41,697 nucleotides of DNA from Hyphomicrobiaceae bacterium (GTDB taxonomy: Bacteria; Pseudomonadota; Alphaproteobacteria; Rhizobiales; Hyphomicrobiaceae): NCBI GenBank assembly GCA_023384095.1, contig JAHDXT010000034.1:1-41697 (forward strand), read 5' to 3'. Both the position numbers and the translations under genes were made by a program. The notes beneath the pieces were generated by a model. The model ran no database searches, was not told the DNA's origin, and worked only from the letters and a program-made list of their open reading frames with translations. Below are positions 23,382-30,297 of the stretch, one piece after another. Position 1 is the first letter of the stretch. Every line of letters starts with the position of its first letter.

Positions 23382-24935
23382 CTATGCGAGCGAGGAAGGC
23401 GGGTCTTTTGCGCCGGAGCTCGAGGGCAAGTGCAAGCGGAACAGCCCGTCGAAGAAGAGACTGCCGGCCAGAGCCATCATGCGATAGGGAGCTGAAAGCG
23501 GTCCGCCGACGGCATCCGTGCCATCGTATCTCGGGCCGAGGCTGCCGAGCCCCTGGGCCTTGAGCCTGCTCGCCATGGGGTCGGGGGCGCTGTCGTTGGC
23601 CGGCGCGAAGCTGAAGGCCATGGCCGCGAGCTCGTGCTGGCCGTTGGCGCGCTCCGCCGCCGCGCTGAAATCCATCTGCGCCAGCTCGTCGAGCGCCCTG
23701 GTCCGCTGATCGTGGCTGCGCACGAACCGGGCGATGCGCGGCGCGATCTCGGTCCTGAAGCGCGAGCCGTTGAAGATGCCGTAATGCCCGACGCCGGGAC
23801 ACTCGAAGTGCTCCTTGCAGCCGGCGGGGATGCTGGAGCACAGGTCGTGGGCGGCCGCGCACTGCCCGAGGCCCGTGATGTCGTCCTTCTCGCCCTCGAC
23901 CGTCATCAATGCGACGCGCCGGATGGCGGACGGGTCGACCTTGCGCCCGCGATGCAGCATCTCTCCGCGCGGCAGCGCGTGCCGGACGAACACGGCATCG
24001 ACGGTCTCGAGATAGAATTCCGCCGTCAGGTCCATGACGGCCAGATATTCGTCGTAGAACTCACGGTGCTTCTCGGCCGAGTCGCCGTCGCCGCGCACGA
24101 GGTGGTAGAAGAGGTCCTTGTGCGCGTTGACGTGCCGGTCGAGGTTCATGGTCATAAACCCCGTGAGCTGCAGGAACCCTGGATAGACGCTGCGCCCGTA
24201 GCCCATCCTCGGCCACGGCACGCTGGTGATGACGTTGCGCCGGAACCAGTCGGTGCCGCGCTTCTCGGCCAGCGTGTTCACTACCGTCGGGCTGACGCGC
24301 GTGTCGATCGGGCCGCCCGCGAGGATCATGCTCAGCGGCACCGAGGGGTCGTCCTCCTCCTCCATCAGCGCCACGGCGGCCAGCACCGGGACCGAGGGCT
24401 GGCAGACTGCGAGCACGTGGACATCGCCGCCGAAGAAGCGGAGCATGTCGCGCATGTCGTCGACGTAGTCCTCGAGATCGAAGCTGCCGGCCGCAAGAGG
24501 CACATTGCGCGCATCCTGCCAGTCGGTGATGTAGACCTCGTGGTTGGGAAGCAGCGTCTCGACCGTGCCGCGCAGCAGCGTCGCGAAGTGCCCCGACATC
24601 GGCGCTACGAGCAGGATGCGCGGATCCTGCATGCGCCGCTCGATCGGCAGGTCGCGCACCATGTGCACGAGGCGGCAGAAGGGGCGCTGCCAGACGACGT
24701 TCTCGAATACGGGAACGGATCGGCCCTCCACGGTCGTCTCGGAGATGCGGAAATCCGGCTTCCCGTAGCGGCGCGTGGTCCGCTCGAACACTTCGCAGGC
24801 AGCGGCGGCATGGCGCCCGAACCCGGTATGCGTCAGGGGGTTGAAGGGGTTGTTGAAGAACAGTCGGCCCGCGTCCGCTGCGACCCGAGCCGGTCTCACA
24901 GCCGCATGGCTCAGCTCGTACCAGTGGTAGAGCAT
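23382..24935 (-). CDS. phaZ: intracellular polyhydroxyalkanoate depolymerase
   Basis: 517 aa intracellular PHA depolymerase that mobilises stored polymer. The start MLYHWYELSHAAVRPAR is the family signature. The nucleophile is a cysteine in AVCQPSVPVLA (C178), as in the R. eutropha PhaZ1 type, rather than Ser in extracellular enzymes. The likely triad His is in 'ECPGVGHYGIFNGSRF'. The core ends near residue 420; about 90 further residues (RALDELAQMDFSAAAERANG to the end) are Ala/Ser/Pro-rich with a short hydrophobic patch near the end, possibly a granule-binding tail. I prefer ATG 24935, with GGGGG eight bases upstream, over the in-frame GTG at 24944. Confidence 0.93.
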   Translation of the reverse strand: MLYHWYELSHAAVRPARVAADAGRLFFNNPFNPLTHTGFGRHAAAACEVFERTTRRYGKPDFRISETTVEGRSVPVFENVVWQRPFCRLVHMVRDLPIERRMQDPRILLVAPMSGHFATLLRGTVETLLPNHEVYITDWQDARNVPLAAGSFDLEDYVDDMRDMLRFFGGDVHVLAVCQPSVPVLAAVALMEEEDDPSVPLSMILAGGPIDTRVSPTVVNTLAEKRGTDWFRRNVITSVPWPRMGYGRSVYPGFLQLTGFMTMNLDRHVNAHKDLFYHLVRGDGDSAEKHREFYDEYLAVMDLTAEFYLETVDAVFVRHALPRGEMLHRGRKVDPSAIRRVALMTVEGEKDDITGLGQCAAAHDLCSSIPAGCKEHFECPGVGHYGIFNGSRFRTEIAPRIARFVRSHDQRTRALDELAQMDFSAAAERANGQHELAAMAFSFAPANDSAPDPMASRLKAQGLGSLGPRYDGTDAVGGPLSAPYRMMALAGSLFFDGLFRLHLPSSSGAKDPPSSLA

Positions 24936-25087
24936 GCCCGGCACCCCCGTAGTCTTTATGTCCCTCGTACTCCGGCAGGACCGGCCCGCTCTGACGGCGG
25001 GCTCGGAGGGTCAGGAGGTCGCATTGCGGACTCCCGACCAGACACGAGTGTGCACCGATTCGGGCGCGGACAAAAGCTCGGGAGCAG

Positions 25088-25696
25088 TTACAACACTTTT
25101 GCGAGTTTCTCTGCCATCGTCGAGACGGGGGTCGCATGGGTGAAGTGGGCGACGAACTCGCCCTGCGGGTCCATGAGGTAGATGATCGACGTATGGTCGA
25201 TCGTGTAGTCGGCGGTCGATTTCTCGTCCTTCACCTTGCGGTAGTAGACGCGATAGGCCTTGGCGGCCGACTGGATCTCCTCGGCCGTGCCGGTCAGGCC
25301 GACAAGGCGCGGGTGAAAGCTCGGCACGTATCGGGCGAGCTGCTCGGGCGTATCGCGCTCCGGATCGACGCTGATGAAAATCGGCGTGATTCGCTCGGCT
25401 TTCGGCCCGAGCTGGTCGAGCGCCGCAGCCATCACCTGCAGGCCGGACGGGCACACGTCCGGGCAGAAGGTGAAGCCGAAGGAGACCAGCATGAAGCGGC
25501 CGCGGAAGTCCTGGTCGGTGACGCGCCGGCCGGTATGGTCGGTCAGCGTGAACGGCCCGCCGACGGCCGCTTTGCCTATCGAGGTCACCTGCACCGGCGG
25601 CCGCAGGCGGTCGATGGCGCCCGGCACGATGACGATGCCCGCCAGTGCGCCTGCGATCAAACCGGCGGCGACAAGGCCCACCAAACGAACCCGCAT
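25088..25696 (-). CDS. SCO1/SenC/PrrC-type copper chaperone
   Basis: 202 aa membrane-anchored thioredoxin-like protein that delivers copper to the CuA site of cytochrome oxidase or acts as a periplasmic thiol reductase. One N-terminal helix (LVGLVAAGLIAGALAGIVIV) anchors it. The copper ligands are C78 and C82 in FTFCPDVCPSG and H168 in DYTIDHTSIIY. 'FISVDPERDTPEQL' is the family's second signature. I chose ATG 25696; a GTG four codons earlier is possible. It lies near RegB/RegA, as PrrC does in Rhodobacter, where it affects redox signalling. Its role here is inferred. Confidence 0.93.
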   Translation of the reverse strand: MRVRLVGLVAAGLIAGALAGIVIVPGAIDRLRPPVQVTSIGKAAVGGPFTLTDHTGRRVTDQDFRGRFMLVSFGFTFCPDVCPSGLQVMAAALDQLGPKAERITPIFISVDPERDTPEQLARYVPSFHPRLVGLTGTAEEIQSAAKAYRVYYRKVKDEKSTADYTIDHTSIIYLMDPQGEFVAHFTHATPVSTMAEKLAKVL

Positions 25697-25744
25697 GGAA
25701 CAGTTCACTCCGTCATTTCGAGCGCGGGGCGTGGCCCTCGGGCC

Positions 25745-26584
25745 TCACTCCCCCATCTGCACGAGCGCGCCGTTCCGGCGTGCGCTCTCCAGCAGTGCGC
25801 GGAACAGCACGAATGCCCCCGACACATAGACCAGATTGAGCAGCAGCGCGCGCAACATATAGTCGCCATGGAAGGTCTGCTCGAGCACCAGCCCGCGCAG
25901 CCCCTCGAACACGTAGGTCGAGGGCAGCGCCAGGGCCACCGGCTGCAGCCAGCCCGGCAGTGTCGAGACCGGGTAATAGACGCACGAGACCGGCAGCAGC
26001 AGGAACACGATCAGCCACGCGATGCTTTCCGCGCCCATGCCCCAGCGCAGCACGGCCCCGGTCGAGACGAGGCCAAGCGCCCAGCTCATGAAAACCAGGT
26101 TGGCGAAGAAAGCCGCGAACGCCAGCCCCAGGCCGAGCAGGTTGAAGCCGAAGAAGACGTAGGCCAGGATCGCGACCGGCACCATGGCGACGGTCAGCTT
26201 CATCAAGCTGACCAACATCAGCGATCCGATGAGCTCGGCGGGCCGCAAGGGGCTCATCATGAGATGCCCGAGGTTGCGCGACCAGATCTCCTCGAGGAAG
26301 GCGACCGAGAACCCGAGCTGGCTGCGCACCAGGATGTCCCACAGCAGGACGCCGCCGACGAAAAGGCCGGCGGCCTTGGCGGCGAGGCTCGTGGTCTGGG
26401 CGAGATGCGACTGCAGGAAGCCCCACATCAGCATCGACACCAGCGGCCAGAAGATCAGCTCCGCCGTGCGCGGCCCCGACGAGCGGATCAGGAACCAGTG
26501 CCGGCGCACCATGGCGCGGATGCGGCGCATCGAGGCCGCGGGGCCGGTCTGGGGATGCAGGACAGTCGCCGCGGGCAGGCTCAT
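25745..26584 (-). CDS. ABC-2 type transporter permease
   Basis: 279 aa permease with about six hydrophobic segments (for example SLAAKAAGLFVGGVLLWDIL, LTVAMVPVAILAYVFFGFNL, AWLIVFLLLPVSCVYYPVST). The loops 'EEIWSRNLGHLMMSPLRPAE' and 'LPGWLQPVALALPSTYVFEG' are typical of ABC-2 exporters (drug, lipid or polysaccharide export). The ATG at 26584 overlaps the ATPase stop (ATGA). The frame is open 75 codons upstream inside the ATPase gene but is not membrane-like there. The exported substrate is unknown. Confidence 0.9.
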   Translation of the reverse strand: MSLPAATVLHPQTGPAASMRRIRAMVRRHWFLIRSSGPRTAELIFWPLVSMLMWGFLQSHLAQTTSLAAKAAGLFVGGVLLWDILVRSQLGFSVAFLEEIWSRNLGHLMMSPLRPAELIGSLMLVSLMKLTVAMVPVAILAYVFFGFNLLGLGLAFAAFFANLVFMSWALGLVSTGAVLRWGMGAESIAWLIVFLLLPVSCVYYPVSTLPGWLQPVALALPSTYVFEGLRGLVLEQTFHGDYMLRALLLNLVYVSGAFVLFRALLESARRNGALVQMGE

Positions 26585-27381
26585 CGCCGAGCCGTCCCGA
26601 GGGCTTCGACCGCTTGCGGCACACGCCGCCGGGCGATATCGAGGAACACCTCCTCGAGCGTCGCGCGGCCGAAGCGGCGGATCAGGCCGGTCGGGGTCTC
26701 GTCCGCCAGGATGCGCCCGCGCTCGAGCATGATGACGCGGTCGGCCAGGCGCTCGACCTCGGCCATGTTGTGCGAGGCCAGCACGATGGTCGCGGAACGG
26801 CTCCGGCAATAGTTCTCGATGACGGAGCGCACCCAGTCGGCCGTGTCGGGGTCGAGCGAGGCGGTCGGCTCGTCGAGCAGGAGCAGCTCGGGCGCGTTGA
26901 GCAGCGACTTGGCCAGACTGACGCGGGTCTTCTGCCCCGCCGAAAGCTTGCCGTAGAGCCGGTCGAGCAGATCGGCGATCCGCAGCTCCTCGGCGGTCCT
27001 GCGGACCCGCTCGGCGACGTTCACGACACCATAGAGCTGACCGAAGACCTCGAGGTTCTGGCGGACCGTCAGCCGCATCGGGATCTCGACGTAGGGACTT
27101 TCGAAGTTGAGCCGGTGCAGCACCTCGTGGCGATTGCGGCTCATGTCGACGCCGAACACGCGCGCCTCGCCGGAGGTGGGGACGACGAGACCCATCAACA
27201 TCGAGATGGTCGTCGTCTTGCCGGCGCCGTTGCCACCGAGCAGTGCGGTGACCGATCCTGCCGCCAGGGTGAAGCTGACGCCGTCCACCGCGACGACGTC
27301 GCCGTAGGTCTTGCGCAGCTCGCGCACGTCCACGGGTGGCGCCGCGGCGGTACCGTCGATCCTGGTCCCGGTCTGCAACAT
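26581..27381 (-). CDS. ABC transporter ATP-binding protein
   Basis: 266 aa nucleotide-binding subunit. Walker A is GGNGAGKTTT, the signature is the degenerate LSAGQKTRVSLA, Walker B is LLLLDEPTASLD, the D-loop follows, and the switch His is in 'LASHNMAEVERLADRV'. The protein belongs to the CcmA-like ABC-2 exporter group. ATG at 27381, with a long open frame continuing upstream in non-coding or antisense DNA that I discount. It forms a two-gene unit with the permease and is divergent from regB, 60 bp away. Confidence 0.92.
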   Translation of the reverse strand: MLQTGTRIDGTAAAPPVDVRELRKTYGDVVAVDGVSFTLAAGSVTALLGGNGAGKTTTISMLMGLVVPTSGEARVFGVDMSRNRHEVLHRLNFESPYVEIPMRLTVRQNLEVFGQLYGVVNVAERVRRTAEELRIADLLDRLYGKLSAGQKTRVSLAKSLLNAPELLLLDEPTASLDPDTADWVRSVIENYCRSRSATIVLASHNMAEVERLADRVIMLERGRILADETPTGLIRRFGRATLEEVFLDIARRRVPQAVEALGTARR

Positions 27382-27441
27382 GAGGATTTGCCCGGCGACG
27401 GGCGAGCGACGCCTTGATGATTGTGTGTAGAGTCTCGAACT

Positions 27442-28914
27442 ATGTGGGCGAATGGTCGGCCCGGCGCAAGCCGCGCCCGGCCGCCGCAGTCGTGCGCGAG
27501 GCACAGCAGCAGTAAGGCTTTTGTCGTGGTGCGCAGGTGGTTGGGGCTCGATGCCCGCATAGAGGCCGACCAGGCCGGCAGCAGTCTCAGGCTGCAGACC
27601 ATCGTTCGTCTCAGATGGTTCGCGGTGCTCGGGCAGTTGCTCGCCGTCAGCATCGTGCAGGTCGGCTTCGGGTTCGAGTTCCCGATCGGCCTTTGCATGC
27701 TGCTGATCTCCGCCTCGGCCTGGCTCAACGTCTTCCTGCGGGTCCGCTACCCTGCCCGCTACCGGCTCGGCGCTACCTTCGCAACGGGCCTGCTCGCCTA
27801 CGACATCCTGCAGCTCGTGGCGCTGCTCTTTCTCACGGGCGGCATCGAGAACCCGTTCGTGGTGCTGATCGTGGCGCCGGTGACGGTCTCGGCGGCGACG
27901 CTGCCGTTGCGCAACACGGTGCTCCTCGGCGGGCTGGCGCTGGTCTCGACCGGCCTGCTCATCGCCGATCACTGGCCGGTGCCGTGGTTCGCCACGGAGA
28001 TCCTGACGTTGCCGACGATCTACAAGCTCGGGCAGTTCGCCGCCGTGGCCGCGACCATGGTCTTCCTCGCGCTCTACGTCTGGCGGCTGTCCAAGGAATC
28101 GCGCCAGATGTCGGCCGCGCTGACTGCCACCGAGCTGGTGCTCGCCCGCGAGCAGAAGCTGCACGCGCTCGACGGTCTCGCCGCCGCCGCGGCCCACGAG
28201 CTCGGCACTCCGCTGGCGACCATCGTCCTGGTGGCCAGCGAGTTGCAGCGGGACGTCAGTCCCGGCACCCCGCTGGCGGAGGACGTCGCGCTCCTGCGCG
28301 GCCAGGCCGAGCGCTGCCGCGAGATCCTGCAGAAGCTGACGCGGCAGCCGAGCGAGCAGGACCCGCTGCATGCGACGCTCTCGGTCAGCCAGCTCCTGGA
28401 CGAGTCCGCGGAGGCCTACCGGACTGCGACCGTCGCCATCGAGATCGCGAGCGGCCCGGCGGAGGGCACCGCCGGACCGGCGGTTGACGAGCCGGTGGGC
28501 GAGCGCCGGCCGGGCCTGATCTACGGCATCGGCAACCTGATCGAGAACGCCGTGGATTTCGCCGAGAGCAAGGTCGAGATTTCCGCGCGCTGGGACGACC
28601 GCTCGCTCGATATCGAGGTCAGGGACGACGGGCCAGGGTTCCAGCTCGAGGTCCTGGACACCCTCGGCGAGCCGTACGTCACGACGCGTCGATCGGGGAC
28701 CGGTGGGGCCGACAAGCGGGCCGCGGGCCTCGGCCTCGGCTTCTTCATCGCCAAGACGCTGCTCGAGCGGTCCGGGGCGAGCCTCACCCTCGACAACCGC
28801 CAGCCGCCCGAGCAGGGGGCTATCGTCAGGATCTCCTGGCCTCGCGACACCTTCGAGGCTGCGCCCCAACCGGCGCCGGCGCCCGGCAATTCCGCGGCTG
28901 CACTGAATTCGTGA
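27442..28914 (+). CDS. regB: redox-sensing histidine kinase RegB/PrrB/ActS
   Basis: 490 aa membrane kinase of the RegB/PrrB/ActS family that senses the redox state of the quinone pool. The hydrophobic N-terminal half has about six helices and carries the quinone-binding signature GGIENPF (~133-139). The H-box AAAAHELGTPLATI has phospho-His252; the redox-active cysteine is probably C292 in QAERCREIL. The ATPase domain shows N-box GNLIENAVDFA, 'VRDDGPGF' and 'GLGLGFFIAKTLLERSG'. The N-terminus is uncertain: ATG 27442 is used, with other starts within 40 codons. The cognate regulator regA follows after 74 bp. Confidence 0.94.
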   Translation: MWANGRPGASRARPPQSCARHSSSKAFVVVRRWLGLDARIEADQAGSSLRLQTIVRLRWFAVLGQLLAVSIVQVGFGFEFPIGLCMLLISASAWLNVFLRVRYPARYRLGATFATGLLAYDILQLVALLFLTGGIENPFVVLIVAPVTVSAATLPLRNTVLLGGLALVSTGLLIADHWPVPWFATEILTLPTIYKLGQFAAVAATMVFLALYVWRLSKESRQMSAALTATELVLAREQKLHALDGLAAAAAHELGTPLATIVLVASELQRDVSPGTPLAEDVALLRGQAERCREILQKLTRQPSEQDPLHATLSVSQLLDESAEAYRTATVAIEIASGPAEGTAGPAVDEPVGERRPGLIYGIGNLIENAVDFAESKVEISARWDDRSLDIEVRDDGPGFQLEVLDTLGEPYVTTRRSGTGGADKRAAGLGLGFFIAKTLLERSGASLTLDNRQPPEQGAIVRISWPRDTFEAAPQPAPAPGNSAAALNS

Positions 28915-28988
28915 CGCAGAACAGGGAACACAGGGGTTGGCTGCGGCATTTCGACAGCTATATGTAGGAGGGTGAGGAGAACCGTGCC

Positions 28989-29552
28989 GTGGCCGAAGAA
29001 TTCGCATTCAGTAAAGACGAGCTGCCCGAGGATGCATCTCTCGTCATCGTCGATGACGACCGGGCGTTTCTGCAGCGCCTTTCCCGCGCCATGGAGTCGC
29101 GCGGGTTCGAGGTGCGCTCCGGGCATTCGGTGTCCGAGGGCCTGGATCTGATCCGGCAGAAGGCGCCTGCTTTCGCCGTGGTCGACATGCGCCTCGAGGA
29201 CGGCAACGGCCTCGACGTCATCGCGGAGCTGGCCCGTGTCCGTCCCAACGCGCGCGCCATCGTGCTCACCGGGTACGGCAACATCGCAACCGCCGTCTCC
29301 GCGGTGAAGCTGGGCGCCGTCGACTATCTCGCCAAGCCTGCCGATGCGGACGACGTGACGGACGCGCTGCTGGCGCCGCCCAACGCCAAGGCCGCCCCGC
29401 CGGAGAATCCGATGTCGGCCGACCGGGTCCGCTGGGAGCACATCCAGCGCGTCTACGAGCTCTGCAATCGAAACGTCTCCGAGACGGCGCGCCGGTTGAA
29501 CATGCACCGCCGCACGCTGCAGCGCATCCTCGCCAAGCGCGCGCCGAAGTAG
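28989..29552 (+). CDS. regA: response regulator RegA/PrrA/ActR
   Basis: 187 aa two-component regulator paired with RegB. The receiver domain has the acidic pocket in LVIVDDDRAF, the phospho-Asp in FAVVDMRLEDGNG, Thr in AIVLTGYGNI and Lys in YLAKPADADD. A proline-rich linker (AAPPENPMS) leads to a Fis-type helix-turn-helix, VSETARRLNMHRRTLQRILA, essentially invariant across the RegA family. Starts with GTG at 28989. In other alphaproteobacteria it controls respiration, CO2 and nitrogen fixation and photosynthesis genes; which targets exist here cannot be seen. Confidence 0.96.
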   Translation: MAEEFAFSKDELPEDASLVIVDDDRAFLQRLSRAMESRGFEVRSGHSVSEGLDLIRQKAPAFAVVDMRLEDGNGLDVIAELARVRPNARAIVLTGYGNIATAVSAVKLGAVDYLAKPADADDVTDALLAPPNAKAAPPENPMSADRVRWEHIQRVYELCNRNVSETARRLNMHRRTLQRILAKRAPK

Positions 29553-29613
29553 GGCGTCGAGCGCGCAAGAAGAGCAGGATCATCACGGGATGGTCCCGCT
29601 CCAGGCCATGTGC

Positions 29614-29637
29614 CCCGGATTCGCCGCGCCATCCGGG
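29614..29637. terminator. possible hairpin between convergent regA and mmcB
   Basis: Inverted repeat CCCGGAT (29614-29620) / ATCCGGG (29631-29637) with a 10-nt loop lies between the regA stop and the mmcB stop. No T-run follows, so it could be only a weak or Rho-assisted terminator. Confidence 0.3.
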
Positions 29638-29660
29638 CTCCGCCGATCACCAATTCCCTT

Positions 29661-30182
29661 TCAATCCCCGCGGGTCAGGGCCTCCAGCGACAGACCGGGG
29701 TCTGCGAGCGACTGCAGGCGCCCTGCCGCGGCGCGACCGAACCTCAGTGCCATCGCGCGGCGCCGGTGAGCGGGCAGGCGCGCCTCCGGCACGGCGCGCA
29801 CGATCTCTCCACCGTACCTGTCCGCGACGATGAGGCCGGCCTCCAGGGGCAGCACGTCCTGCGGGAACGAGGGGGCGACCGCGAAATAGAGCCGGTCGCA
29901 ATAGCCGCAGTACTCGGGCCACTTCTGGTCCGCGCGGAAGTCCTCGATGCTCGACTTGATCTCGACGATCCACAGATCGCCCTTCCCGGAGAGGGCGACG
30001 ACGTCGGCGCGCCTGCCGTTCGGCAGGACGAGCTCGGCCAGGCTGGCAAGGCCCAGGCTGGCGAAGAGGCGCCCTACGCCGCGTGCGATGTGCAAGGCGG
30101 CCATCGATTGCCGCCCGTCCGTGGCAGGCATCCTGTCGATGCCGAACGGGTTCGCCATGCCTTCGCCATCTGCAGGTGACAT
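29661..30182 (-). CDS. mmcB: MmcB family DNA repair protein (PD-(D/E)xK nuclease fold)
   Basis: 173 aa. The core 'RRADVVALSGKGDLWIVEIK' shows the PD-(D/E)xK pattern (Asp, then Glu-x-Lys), followed by 'DFRADQKWPEYCGYCDRLYF', typical of MmcB. In Caulobacter mmcB is an SOS gene linked to mitomycin C resistance. I did not find a clear alphaproteobacterial LexA box (GTTC-N7-GTTC) upstream. ATG 30182 is used; an in-frame GTG five codons earlier and an ATG at 30158 are alternatives. It is convergent with regA and divergent from the LonH-type gene. Confidence 0.9.
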   Translation of the reverse strand: MSPADGEGMANPFGIDRMPATDGRQSMAALHIARGVGRLFASLGLASLAELVLPNGRRADVVALSGKGDLWIVEIKSSIEDFRADQKWPEYCGYCDRLYFAVAPSFPQDVLPLEAGLIVADRYGGEIVRAVPEARLPAHRRRAMALRFGRAAAGRLQSLADPGLSLEALTRGD

Positions 30183-30297
30183 TTCCGCAACTCTCACGCG
30201 AAGTGCCGCTTCGCAACTTACGTTTCAGCTTCTTTCCGGAAGCGCCATCCTGACATACCGTGCCGGGCACGACGATCAACACGGGGAGCGCGCGACA

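Noticed and set aside
30182-30297. SOS (LexA) box upstream of mmcB
   Set aside because: The family is SOS-controlled in Caulobacter, but I could not find GTTC-N7-GTTC or its reverse in this gap.
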